Assembly (NCBI GenBank): GCA_964017185.1
Contig: OZ024872.1
Location: forward strand, 60,691,817-60,755,816
Source of the DNA: Rugalucina vietnamica
Taxonomy: Eukaryota; Mollusca; Bivalvia; Lucinida; Lucinidae
DNA: 64,000 nucleotides
Reading direction: 5' to 3'
A program made the position numbers and the translations under genes. This document shows, one piece after another, positions 43,084 through 54,224 of this stretch (its first letter is position 1; each line of letters begins with the position of its first letter). The notes under the pieces are model-generated. The model was not told where the DNA came from, made no database searches, and worked only from the letters and a program-made list of their open reading frames with translations.

Positions 43084-43805
43084 ATGATTTTGCAGATTAC
43101 GATAGAAAACAACAACACAAAACTACATCTTAGTCCTCTTCCTCCTCGTCAGGCTCTGTTGTTGGGAGTGGGGGAAGTGGGGGAAGTGGCGGCGGTTGAT
43201 AAGTCGGTGGCTGTGGTTCTGGCGACATACTGGTACCATAACCGTACCAATAAAACCACCCTGTATACCGTTGATGCAACCAAATATGTTACGGTACAGA
43301 TTGATGCAACATTTCACGAAGGTAGGGGAAATGGAGAACGGTAAGTTGACCATTAATTCAATTTTACAGGCATTAATGTTATGATGTCTGGGTCGTGCCT
43401 TTGTGGGAAAACAAAGTAAGGATGCCTTCAGTTTTTGCCATAAGTAGTTTGTTAAAAACCCTTACCTTGTGACAGAAATTATAAATTCCATTGAAGAAAT
43501 ATGCCACCAGATACACGAAAATTGATTATGTTTGCTAATTATTCAAATCCTTCATCATCGTTTGTCATTATCAAAGTTTCAATATAAACCGGAATTATTC
43601 CTTGTTTCATACCACCAAACAACAATCATGTATTCGAGCTGACTTTTGCACAATATGGTGTTAACACACCTCGGTTGGATCGTTTGGGAGGCAAGGTACG
43701 TCAATGAGTTCATTGCCTGGATACTACGTACGTACAAGAGGTGTTTATGAAAAATGATGCTGACTACGGCGGATCTTTAGGCAAAAAAAGATACTTCTTA
43801 CGGCG
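43084..43805 (+). pseudogene. Decayed inverted partial copy of the PB1-like gene 3' end
   Basis: From about 43240 the plus strand matches the minus strand of 45040-45610, including the codons for IPLMQ(P/L)NMLR and QHFTKVG, the GTAAGTTGAC donor, the intron and the second exon (MPP(D/E)TRKLIMFANYSN). The copy has frameshifts and loses similarity after CGGCGGACACTT near 43810. It forms an inverted pair about 1.2 kb from its parent, with a long CA repeat and a SINE between them. Confidence 0.7.
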
Positions 43806-44434
43806 GACACTTTGATGTTTATTTTTTTTTTAACATTTTGTGCTGTGAATTGACAGCTTTAGTATCAATTTGGATAAAACTATTTGATTTTTAAAATTAA
43901 TCTGCATGTTTATGCAAATATTGTGAAAAGTGTATAAGCTTATACATATTCTCCATAAGCTCCCGATATTCTTGCCCGTTGTTATGGGCGATTTATTGCG
44001 CAATGTGAATGTGTTTTTTTTCTTTTTCACCTTTCTTTTGATCTGGAAATCTTTTCTAGAATATGACTGATGCTAATGGTCCTGCAAACATACTCCCCTT
44101 CCGTTTCTAGGTAGTGCATTCGTGATAATTTGTGGGGAGTTACAGAGCAAATACTTTAAAGGTGAGGGTGGGGAGTTTTGAGCATGCGCAAAATACTTTT
44201 TTTGGGAGACGGGGTAAGCAATGGCCGGGGGAGTCAATCCAATATTTCTGGATCTGTGCATGGGACCCTCACTGACACTCCCTCTCCTTACACCCGAGGG
44301 TCTGGTACAAAATTTAGAACGTACCTTTTCAGCAAGATTTAGCCGCTTAAACTTATAGCTATTAGAATTAAAAACGAAACAACGCTAAAATACACAACCC
44401 TATTGCATGGAAACAGACAGTGTTGACCAGCGAG

Positions 44435-44542
<108 letters not shown>

Positions 44543-44740
44543 GCCCGGTTGTCCAGATGCTGATGCCAATAGTGACACACGTTTCATAGCACACAACATA
44601 TATGTCACATTTGTCGAGTGTCTGCGTATTTGTGTTAACCGTTTCCAGCTTATAATGTCAACATTCCTGATGAAAACAGTCATACTTATTAGGGCTAACA
44701 GACAACCATTTGATGGAAAATCTAATTCGTGTTTTGGAAG

Positions 44741-44945
44741 TGGGGTGCGCGATGGCGTAATGGTCATGATGGTAGAATAGGGCACCAGAGCGAGAGGTTC
44801 TGGATTTGATACATGACATACATACCTTCACCGTGTAGTTTGATTGAGAAAACACAGTGCCGATAAACAACTAGGAAGCGTTGGCTCTGTCCGACATGAC
44901 TAAAATGTTGATTGGGACGTTTGAAGTCATTGCAACATGAAACAA
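44741..44945 (+). mobile_element. tRNA-derived SINE between the inverted gene copies
   Basis: Head GGGGTGCGCGATGGCGTAAT, B-box-like GGTTCTGGATTTGATAC, body CCGACATGACTAAAATGTTG and GGGACGTTTGAA. Confidence 0.72.
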
Positions 44946-45081
44946 AAAGTTTTGGAAGCAAGTGAAAGACGTATACAAGAAACACTGCCAGCAAAAATAT
45001 GCAAAAATCACTTGGCCCCGCTCACTCAAGCTTTAACGGTCACAGGATTTTCCATTCTGCAAGTGTCCGCCGTAAGAAATA

Positions 45082-46794
45082 TCATTTTTGGCCCAAAGAT
45101 CCGCCGTATATAGCATCATTTTTAAAAAGAACACGTTGGACGTATGTTGCATCAAGGCAATGAACTCTTTGACGTACCTTGCTTCCCAAACGACCCAACC
45201 GAGGTGTGTTAACACCATATTGTGCAAAAGTTTGCTGGAGTTCAGGATTGTCTTTTTGTGGTATGAAACAAGGAATGATTCCGGTATAGACAGAATTTTT
45301 GATATTGACAAACGATGATGAAGGATTCGAATAATTAGCAAACGTAATCAATTTTCGTGTTTCTGGTGGCATATTCCTTCAATGGAATTTATAATTTCTG
45401 ACAAAAGGTAAGCTTTTGTTACAAACTTATTATGGCAAAAACTGAAGGCATCCTTACTTTGTTTTCCTACAAAGTCATGACCCAGACATCCTCGCATTAA
45501 TGCCTATAAAACTGACATGATCGTCAACTTACCGCTCTCCATTTACCCCTACCTTCGTGAAATGTTGCATCAATCTGTGCCGTAACATATTCAGTTGCAT
45601 CAACGGTATACAGGGTGAAAACGGGGGCGGATAATAAACTGCCTGCATTGGTGTAGATGGCTGCGTTGCTGGAATTCCTTCGTTTGATGCCGTTTGTTGC
45701 GTGTGCATTGAGGGCGGTATTCTGACGTTATATTCCGCATTATTTTGTAGAATGTCGAAAACGGCAGAGTTGTCACATTTCGCCTTTTTAGCAGGAACTT
45801 TGTATTGTCTTTCATGGGCATCAATTATTGACTTGAATGTTTTCGATGCCAATTCCAAATTTTCAGGAACCTTTCCTGCAAAATGTTTACGTAGAACAGC
45901 TTTGTCAGCGTTCACTGCGATATTGCGAATGCGACAACCATCAATGATATACTTATCAGGGTCAGAATTGATAAGATATGAATGTATCTTGGCTTCAAAA
46001 GTTGAATTCAGTGATTCTTGCACACGACGTTTGGCAGCAAGCTCTTCCTTGAGCCTTTTAACGTGTGTAGCTGCCTGTTCCCGGAGTTTCTCAAATTCCT
46101 TCAATTCAGCCTTTTTCTCCCCGTGATAATCCAGATTCCCACATTGTCTTATATCGTCGCATGGACGATTCTGACACGTACGTTTGTTATGTCCCTTCGA
46201 AATCCTCAAATGGCACCTACCACAAACCGGTAAAGACTTATTTTGGACAACGTTCAAACCGTACGCCTCCTCCAAAGATAAGTACCTTGCATTGTAATCA
46301 TTATATTCATACTCCTTTTGAGAAAGTTCCTGTTCCTTTAAGCTGATGTCCAACTCGATCGGACTCTGATATTTGGAACTTTGTTTACTCGCGGTGAAAT
46401 CAGTGTCTAGAGAACGTTTACTCTGTACAGGGCCTGCAGCTGAGTAGGAAGTCGGCTTGAACACCGCTGGTGAAGTTCCATCTGCAACTTTTATTTGAAG
46501 CCGTGCGTCATTACCCAAATCACACCGAACACACTTTACAAATTTTGGAAAGCTTCTATCAGTTAAATCCACCCAATCATTGTCCTTGTCTAGAAATGAG
46601 ATTCTTAACACTGGCATACTCCGTAAGTGGGGCACATTCCCCTTTACGAGATTTGAAAATGTCTCCACTGAATGACAGGCCAATGTTGTGAGATGCTCAT
46701 AGAAAATGCACACACGTTCAGTTCCATGTCGGTCATATCTGACCTTTATTTCAACATCCGCAGTTGGCATTAATGTGGACTGAGCCATTGTCAA
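45082..46794 (-). CDS. PB1-like / zinc-binding / coiled-coil protein, two predicted exons
   Basis: Exon 1 (45533-46794) encodes 420 residues. Residues about 13-103 look like a PB1 fold, with a basic VEIKVRY start and an acidic DKDNDWVDL motif. Residues 191-224 have C-x2-C-x7-H-x4-C-x4-C-x5-C-x5-H; the part CGRCHLRISKGHNKRTC resembles transposase zinc knuckles. Residues 226-262 are a charged coiled coil, followed by a Pro/Ser/Thr-rich tail. A donor GTAAGT (45532) would leave phase 2. An AAG acceptor at 45377 restores frame into a 97-codon exon (45082-45376) that continues NMPPETRKLITFANYSN and ends GSLGQK. That acceptor lacks a good pyrimidine tract, so the junction is tentative; unspliced, the ORF stops after NGER. 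Function unknown. A partial decayed inverted copy at 43.1-43.8 kb suggests it travels with mobile DNA. Confidence 0.6.
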
Positions 46795-48528
46795 CTTAGT
46801 ATAACATTTGCGAAACGGTGCTTCTCATTAAATACCCCAAGCTTCGAAGGGGCGGGGCAAGCAATTTGAATACTAGCAGTTTGCCTCAAACCATACGAAG
46901 TGGAAAACATTCTCATCATAATAGACCATTTTATTATTTCGCTACTTCAAACAATAATGATGTCCAAAATATTGATATATGACTCCTTGGGTGGCGATTA
47001 AGGTTTACAGAGCCTCTACTATTTGTAATGCTGATGTAAGTTTAATACAAAAAGTCCTTTTATCATAAAGGGTCGTGTCCTGTGCAAAACCTGACTATTA
47101 CAATTGCATTCGTAAATAAGAAATTTCAAAACTACATGTACATGTATAAGGCTATCCCCTGTTGTTCGGAAACGGTATCATACAAATCATTTATATTTAC
47201 ATGTATACTGTGATTTGTCTTTATGATGCCTGTTTATTCTTGTCTCTCGGATGGCTTCCTAGCTGGGAAAAAGCTAGTCTTCAAGCGCTATGTTAAAATA
47301 TCGGGGACGTCTTGTATTGTCATTTCTTTCCCGCCTGATGTCTGGGTTGGATCGTGGTCAATCTATTCTTACTGCCAATTAATACGCAACAGATTTCTGA
47401 CAATCGAAAATGTGAGCACAACTAGATGCGTTATGCACCAGTCATTTGTAACCATTGCCCCCCCCGCCCCCCCCCCCCATCCCCCTCACTTACGCGGAAG
47501 GGTGGAGGATAGCCGGGCTAAAGTTCGGGGGAATTACTTTTCGAGTGTTCCCGCATTGTATACAAGGGGAAATGACAGAGTTTTGGCATTAGAATCTTTA
47601 TCCCAGGGAGAATTTCTATTGTGAAGGGCGGGACAAAGAGCAAAGTTTTGACCTCCAGTTTGTCCACCTGGGGTGGGGATTATAGCATGGCACTGAAAAC
47701 TGAAAAGTAATAATTCCCACTCTTCCCCGTATGTGGGGGAGCAGTGGTTACAAATGACTGGTGCATTAAAAACCAAAGGATTGTGCAACCTTGTGTCCAT
47801 GCCCAGGGATAACGATGGCTAACTTTTATCCAGCAAACACCTGTCATAAGTTCCACACTGTATGGACAGTCATTTTGTAAAACCTGTTCACCCCCAGTCA
47901 TTCATCACACTGCCATTTTTGCATAGACAAAGCGATCAAGGCAGTTCTCTCGTTCTATGAGGACTATTCAAAGGCCCTGTCTTCATATGACTTTAGCTGT
48001 TAGTGGGACATTATATCCTAAATCAAGCAACCACATACAAAAGTAGCCCAGGTATTGCCGTGCTTACAAATGACTGGTGTATTTTAAAAAATCGGGTAAT
48101 TTTGAAGAAAAAAAGATACTGAAAGAAAAACGCATAGTAGGCAGTTTATTTTCCATCGTCACCAGTCAGAAAAGTGTTCTGGTTTACCCCGTTTACTGGC
48201 TTGTCGTCGGTTGTGCCGCACCTGCTGTACCGAGACAGAGAAACTTATCAGATCTAATATCAGTTTACAAAGGATATAACTTGATTATGTCAATAAAGCA
48301 AAGTATGCAACGTGCTCTGAAACATGTTCCCATGTTAGAATAATTTGGGTGGGGAAGTACAGACTGGCTAAATAAACCATAGCTATCAGTTGAGTTTGAT
48401 TGATTGCCTTTAGGGTGCTGGTATTTGAATAATAAACGGTGTAGACCTATCGGAAGTCATATGATTGCATCTAACTTTATTGTGAAAAACATTTTCATTG
48501 TCAGTTTTCATAGCTAAGCTGCGTTGCT
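46795..48528. other. Interval between the divergent PB1-like gene and transposase
   Basis: No coding exon is recognised. It holds an inverted-repeat MITE (47434-47765), a lone terminal fragment of the same family near 48060-48083 and a SINE-tail-like stretch near 47985-48036. It could contain a shared promoter, but no motif proves it. Confidence 0.4.
47434..47765. mobile_element. MITE, TGCACCAGTCATTTGT family, copy b
   Basis: Inverted ends TGCACCAGTCATTTGTAACC / GGTTACAAATGACTGGTGCA are perfect over 20 bases. The flanks are TTA on both sides, the 3-bp duplication typical of PIF/Harbinger. A lone end of the family lies at about 48060-48083. Confidence 0.88.
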
Positions 48529-49524
48529 TTGACCGACGGATCGCTTAAAATGGACACTAGTAAAAAAGGTAGATCTTACGTGAAAGGACAGGCGCTTTCT
48601 GAAGACTTGCGGCAGCTTATTTTAGATGAACTTATTAGCTTAGGGGCAGATATGACGCTTGGGACGATTCCAAGGGGAGTTAAGTCGGCAACGGCTGACA
48701 AATTCAAAATTGACAAAAAATGTGTAACGCGCTTATGGAGTAATTTTCTTGAACACGGCAGTGTAAAGTCTCACAAGTCAAACGCTGGACGGCCACAGAA
48801 ACTTGATGATCAACAAACACGTTATGTTGAAATGTTAAAGCTTGAAAAACCATCGACTTCTTTGTTGGAAATTCAAGAAAAGCTCGAGGAAAATGCTTAT
48901 GTTACGGTTTCTAAAAGTACTGTTTGTCGAACTATCAAGAACAGATTGTCTGATACACCCTGGACTCGTAAACGTCTTCAAAAAACTCCAAAGGAGCGCT
49001 TTACTCACGACAATCTGAGATATACTGAAAACTTCCTTCAAGTTATAGCTAACTCGGATCCTGTACGTTTGCGCTTCTTTGATGAATCTGGGTTTAATTC
49101 TCGGGATTGTACTTGTCGTTATGGACATTCTGAACGAGGAACACGATGTGTAGAAGTTGAAAGATATACTAAAACAAGCAATCTAACATTAAACATGTTA
49201 ATTGGAATGGATGGTGTTAAATATGCTAACACTTTACACGGAGCTTCCGACACCGACACTTTCCTTCAGTTTTTCGCCGAAGCAGCAGAAGCAGATTCGG
49301 ATTCTGGACCCGCGCTTGCTGCTGGCGACATTGTAGTTGTAGACAATGCACCAATACACCACCACAGAGCCCGACAGGTTCTAAGTTTGTTTTTGCAAAA
49401 TATCGGAATCCAATTGGTATATACACCAAGGTATTCGCCAGAATTCAATCCAGCAGAGTTTTCGTTTGGTTATATCAAAACGTTACTGAGGGGATCTAAT
49501 TTCAACAAGAAAAATATAATATGA
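48529..49524 (+). CDS. Tc1/IS630-like DDE transposase, DD37E
   Basis: 331 residues from the first Met; Met8 (48550) is an equally likely start. Residues about 23-150 look like paired helix-turn-helix DNA-binding units (TADKFKIDKKCVTRLWSNF, SAGRPQKL-type linker). The catalytic core has D185 in RFFDESGFN, D272 in VVDNAPIHH and E310 in YSPEFNPAE. D272 and E310 are separated by 37 residues, hence DD37E. The ORF ends only 21 residues after the last Glu, shorter than usual, so the C-terminus may be truncated or spliced. It would cut and integrate its transposon. It lies head-to-head with the PB1-like gene, 1.7 kb apart. No flanking terminal inverted repeats were recognised by eye, so element limits are undefined. 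Confidence 0.85.
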   Translation: MTDGSLKMDTSKKGRSYVKGQALSEDLRQLILDELISLGADMTLGTIPRGVKSATADKFKIDKKCVTRLWSNFLEHGSVKSHKSNAGRPQKLDDQQTRYVEMLKLEKPSTSLLEIQEKLEENAYVTVSKSTVCRTIKNRLSDTPWTRKRLQKTPKERFTHDNLRYTENFLQVIANSDPVRLRFFDESGFNSRDCTCRYGHSERGTRCVEVERYTKTSNLTLNMLIGMDGVKYANTLHGASDTDTFLQFFAEAAEADSDSGPALAAGDIVVVDNAPIHHHRARQVLSLFLQNIGIQLVYTPRYSPEFNPAEFSFGYIKTLLRGSNFNKKNII

Positions 49525-50011
49525 AGTATTCATATTATATATGGCGTTGCTACATGCAAAATGAATTATCTCCATCATATTACTAGAAAGTTTTTAGAAA
49601 CGAAGGCAGATTTGACATAGTTTATAACCCAGAAAGTAGTGGCTTCTCACTATGACAAAATAATTTGACTGGAAAGTTAAATAAGCCATCATTTAACTAA
49701 AGTAAACCAAACAAAACTGGGAAAGCAGTCACTATTTGATCCAACGATGACTTTAACCCATTTTGTGGCGATGTCAAATTTTGTTTCTTAGGCATTTCTA
49801 AGATATTACTTTGGGAAACGTTGTAACAAATTGGAATATGATTTCGATTTGAAAGTTGGTTAATATACACCATGAGGTTTAGAGGAGATTTTCATTTATC
49901 ATGTACAAATAAAATTGACAAAGCCGACTGACGCCATGACATGCCAATCCTTTTAGCTTAACTAGCACCTATTAGCTCACCAGTGAGTCTTTGGCTCAGT
50001 TGAGGTAGAAC
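49525..50011. other. Transposase 3' flank, unassigned
   Basis: TATAATATGAAGTATTCATATTATATA just after the stop is a short palindrome. A worn pearl-like end (AGCTCACCAGTGAGTC / TTGGCTCAG) lies at 49973-50000. No terminal inverted repeat for the transposase was found. Confidence 0.35.
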
Positions 50012-52045
50012 TTGTTTTTGAGTTGGCATATGTGTTGGACTGATTTCCCTCCTGGTGCACCCCCTAGTGAAGTATTGTCAATTTGGCGAGTCACTGGTAA
50101 ACCATTCAGATTCAGATGCAAACTTCTGTGGTGCTTCTTTTTGTTTTATGTCTTGGTGTTTAATACTTTTGTGCTGTTGGCTCTTTATGTACGTTTTCAT
50201 ATTTTTAGTTAACTGAGTGGCCACCTATTGGGAAAATAGCTGCTCATTCGGCTTACAAAATGTTTTCATGGTATAAGTACCTGATTGTTAGCTTGGTTTT
50301 TTCCCACTTCGGGTTTTTGGAGTGGGATTCTTTTTCTGATTGTGCCTTTTCCTGATCTTTGCCTACTTGTACCTTTTTTAAAATACTGTATGTGTTCTGT
50401 GAAGAATGTTATGATATGTAATCAGATTTTTAGAGTTCAATATCACAGACATTGCCGGTTTTAATAAGAAAATGACACAGTATCCATTTATCATTTACTT
50501 AAACTGAGCATTTCAGCATTTCAATATTTTCTTTTGTACTGGACATTAATGTGTAGACCAAGAATAGCCGTGTTGTCTGAAGCATTCTCATCATACACTC
50601 TTACTGTTTCAGTTATGTTTGCAGTCCATCTCAATTCATATTTTTTCACCATTTACTAAAACTGTCATGGTTTTTGGTATACTTGTCATTTTCAAGCCAA
50701 TGAGCTCAACAAATTTTGAAAATTATCATCAAATTCCATGAATGACAAAGTAATTTCTTTCAGTCATCTTTTCCAAGGAATATCTCTGCATTTAGCACTG
50801 CCTGAGTTGATGAGCTGGTGGTTGAAGGAACTGGCCTAATTTGATACTGGCAGGTTCTCTGAAACGAAAGGGTCAATGGTCTAGTAAATGATAACCTGAG
50901 GTCTGGTATATACATGTATAACAATATTAAAACATGTATGAATACTATAAATGGTCAACTGCATGTATATAAATCCAAGGTGCTGACAGATAAATTCTTG
51001 GGATCCTTTTTTTTTTGTTGTTGTTGTTGTTGTTGGTCAGACTCATGCAGCATATTCTGTCAATTTGCTAATTTTGTGCAAGATTTTCCCTCTCAATGAC
51101 ATTTTCTTCAGTTTTCCCAAACCAAATGCCCAGGGAACCTAGAGTTCACTATTGCCTCAAGTAGGTCAATGACAGTGAAAGTCGTAATTTATAAGCATAG
51201 ATTGTTTCCGCCTGCAACATCCCAAGTTCTGTTGAAACTGGTGCACTAGCTCTGGAGTAGAAGATTTTAGATACTTCTGTGGTGGTTCTTTTTGTTTTAT
51301 GTCTTGGTGTTTAAAATTTTTGGTGCTGTTGGCACCTTATGTATGTTTTCATATTTTTAGTTAAGGTAACTGAGTGGCCACCTATTGGGAAAATAGCTGC
51401 TCATTTGGCTTACAATACTTTAACGGTCCCCCATGGTAAACAGCTAAGGTCCATTCTATCCTATAAACCCTCCAGTTCACAGGTTAGCTTCCCATAGGCA
51501 GGTTACTAGTGTTTAATGCAATTTTCTTTCACAACAGACAAATGTTACATTTGTATGAGCAGAAGAGGAAGAATATTTTCATGAGCAAATCTACATACCA
51601 ATAAAGATTTGCTGATTTAGGGCTGTTCTTGGGTTCACCTCAGTGCTAATCAAACATATTACCATGAAGTTGCAACATTATAATTGCAGGAAGCAGAAAA
51701 ATGTTCTCCAGCCTGAAATTAAAAAAGTTACTAATTTTGAGTGTCTATCCATTGGACTTTCTAACTTTTGACCCAGGCTCAAACTTATCTGTACATGACA
51801 TTTACAGCATTTGTATTGACACTCTTCTTCTAATCAAATTAGGAATCAATATGATTTTAAACAGGTTTTTACAAATTTTCAGTTGAGATTAAAAGCTGAG
51901 TTATTATATGATATTAGTTTTGGCCTGACATCGCAGCTACATCATGTCTGAAATACCAGCAACAACCCTTGTGAAAAATATCTAAAGGTGCTTTAGAATC
52001 AAGTAACTCATTCATAGGAATTAGGAATCTCAACAAGTAGCCCAA

Positions 52046-52771
52046 ATGCAATGAACGCTCTCCTGAGAGTCAAAAAATACATTCACTGGACAAAAGAAAA
52101 GAAGTCGTGGATTTTACCATGCATGGGCATGGCAGCCATCTTGACCAGGATTTTTTGTATACACATTGGTTCCCACTTCCTTTAAGTTGGCATTGATAAG
52201 CCAAGCAGTTTCAGAGAAGAGGTTTAAAATTATGGTTGTATACATAATATTGCCCCCAGGTGGAAGCAGATGAACCCCTGAGGTCTAATCTTTTTTTTAA
52301 AATCATTGATATTCAGTCCTACTTCTTCACAAAATGGGGGGAGGGGCAGATGAGCCTGTGGGGTGGAAAGTTTTCAGAAACATTTATATTCAGTCCTGCT
52401 GCCCATTCCATGCAAGGTATTCTTTTTAAATGACATTTAACCAGTTTTTCCCATTCAAATGCATAAGCGACCTATGATGATCTTGCAGTAAAATAAGCCA
52501 AGGTCTAAACAGGGTCATGATTTATATATACTTAGTAGTACTTTAGTGATTCATGCTTCACGCAAAGTTGAGCATCTTGGTCATGTGACCTGAATTATTT
52601 ATATAGACGTTGGACTTTGGTCCCAACATCCTATGGATGCTCATACGAAATTTGGCTTTGATTGGTCAAGCTGTTTCAGAGAAGAAAATCTTTGAAAATG
52701 TGAACGCACACATGCAGGGATGCCGGCTTGAGTACCATCCTATAAGCTCCCCATTAGCCTTCAGCTCAGGT
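52046..52771 (+). mobile_element. Diverged pearl-like element
   Basis: The left part AACGCTCTCCTGAGAG and right part AGCTCCCCATTAGCC / TTCAGCTCAGGTGAGC retain the family ends; the core near 52470 is decayed. It ends 29 bases from the calcium-sensor relic. Confidence 0.7.
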
Positions 52772-52799
52772 GAGCTGATAAGCTTTGACAAATGCTAAC

Positions 52800-52951
52800 C
52801 ATTTCCATCTGAGAGAAACCTCTTCCTGACTCTCTTCTCTGGCATATCTTCATCTTTGTGTTCTCAACCATGCTTGAAATAGCATCAATGATGTCAGTCA
52901 TCTTCATGGTGATAAAACAATTCTTGTCAATGTCATACAAATTGAAAGCCT
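52800..52951 (-). pseudogene. Frameshifted EF-hand exon relic, neuronal-calcium-sensor-like
   Basis: After an acceptor TTTTTCCAG the minus strand reads EAFNLYDIDKNCFITMKMTD then IIDAISSMVENTK. A shift of one base is then needed to continue DEDMPEKRVRKRF. This order (AF-LYD-D, DI-DAI, NT, DEDxPEKRV) is what NCS-1/frequenin-type sensors show at EF-hand 3 and the following linker. The calcium loop is damaged: position 12 is Met rather than Glu. A stop follows at GGTTAG. It is flanked by a pearl-like element end (52771) and a MITE (53008). No companion exons were found. It could also be a distant calmodulin-like gene exon, but the linker favours NCS. Confidence 0.6.
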
Positions 52952-53007
52952 CTGGAAAAATCAATGAATGATATATGATATATGGGAAAAACAACAATCT
53001 TTATAGT

Positions 53008-53184
53008 AAAAAAAAGGCACAGATCAGCTTCGCAGTAACTGCTGATTGGCGCCTTTGTTTTCGCTACTCGGATAGTACAATTCTTCTTCTACTAAAATCT
53101 GAAATTTCTGTCTGTGCTTGTACAAGTCGGTTTGTGTCAGGCCTGTTCGGAAACCACATTGTTGCTTTTTATACAAGGCAGCTC
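53008..53184 (+). mobile_element. MITE, GCCGCATCGTGAGAAAACC family, copy 6, left-truncated
   Basis: It begins in the internal hairpin (CAGATCAGCTTCGCAGTAAC) and ends GGCAGCTCA. The left terminus is missing. It lies beside the calcium-sensor exon relic. Confidence 0.72.
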
Positions 53185-54104
53185 ATATAAAACAGTAAAA
53201 GTTACTAAAACTACAGCTAAAGAGTTTACAAATGTCATGAACATGTACATTATATCAATATACCTACCTTTGCAGAAGTTCTTTGTAACTACATGTATTT
53301 GTTTATAATTTAAGACTAAAGCAGCATGCCATTATTTTTTTCAAAAAGATTTTTATCAAATGCTTCATTTAATATGATGCCACAAAATATCAAACTTCCA
53401 GTCCCCTTAGGTCCTGTACGATATGTTTGCTATATGCCTTTCATCATTAGGTCCCATAAAATGAGATGCTAACATTTGAATGAAGTCCTGGAATTTCCTA
53501 TAACATTGTCAATATGCATGTATTTAGATTACCTCCCTTATATACATGTATATTAGATGCATGGTTAAGCTCACTTTTAGCCTTTACTGATTATTTTATA
53601 ACAATTTTCAGATACATTGGCAGTTTGGTGAATTATATTTGTCAGTAACTATTTCTGAAGAAGGTGAAATACAAAAGGTGGTTTCCAAACATTTTATATT
53701 ACTATACTGATTGTTCAAAGGCCATACTTCTGTTGTGGTTCTAATTGTTTATGGTTATTGGTTCACATTATGTGCTGTTTGCTCTTTATGCATGTTTTCA
53801 TATTTTTATTTAAGTTCAATTTGCTGAGTAACTACCTTGGAAGCAGCTGCTCATTCGCTTACCATTTGCTTTCTTGGTACAAGTACCTGATTGTCAATTT
53901 AGTCTTTTCCCATTTGGGTGGGAATTTCTTTCCAGTTGTGCCATTTCATGACCATTGCCCACTTTTGCCTCTTTATAAAAAAAAATCTGATATAGAACTA
54001 TAAACCTGTTGCTCTATATTTCACCAATAAATAAAATTCATGACCATCTTCACTTTCCAACATGCTCTTACCCATTTACTACATCTGTGCCACCCATCAA
54101 ACAA

Positions 54105-54188
54105 ATTCCTTCATGTGTTCATGTCAGATAGTAAACTGTCTACAGTTTCCTTCATGTGTTCATGTCAGATAGTAAACTGTCTACAGTC
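54105..54188. repeat. 40-bp tandem duplication
   Basis: TTCCTTCATGTGTTCATGTC followed by AGATAGTAAACTGTCTACAG occurs twice in succession. Confidence 0.85.
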
Positions 54189-54224
54189 TCTGTATGACTG
54201 ATTGACCTGAAAAAAAAAGAGAAC

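Larger units (their letters stand above)
50012..53960. repeat. Dispersed repeat in three copies (50.1, 51.3, 53.7 kb)
   Basis: About 130-250 bp sharing CTTTTTGTTTTATGTCTTGG, TTTTCATATTTTTAGTTAA and GCCACCTATTGGGAAAATAG (most similar between 50125-50260 and 51265-51415; the 53725-53960 copy is diverged). The first copy continues into GTACCTGATTGTTAGCTTGG, shared with the third. An adjacent segment GTATTGTCAATTTGGCGAGT (50070) recurs near 61424. Nature unknown; no ORF. Confidence 0.65.

Noticed and set aside
45701-46691. Plus-strand ORFs opposite the PB1-like gene
   Set aside because: They are antisense frames of the 420-residue ORF, which has the recognisable domain layout.
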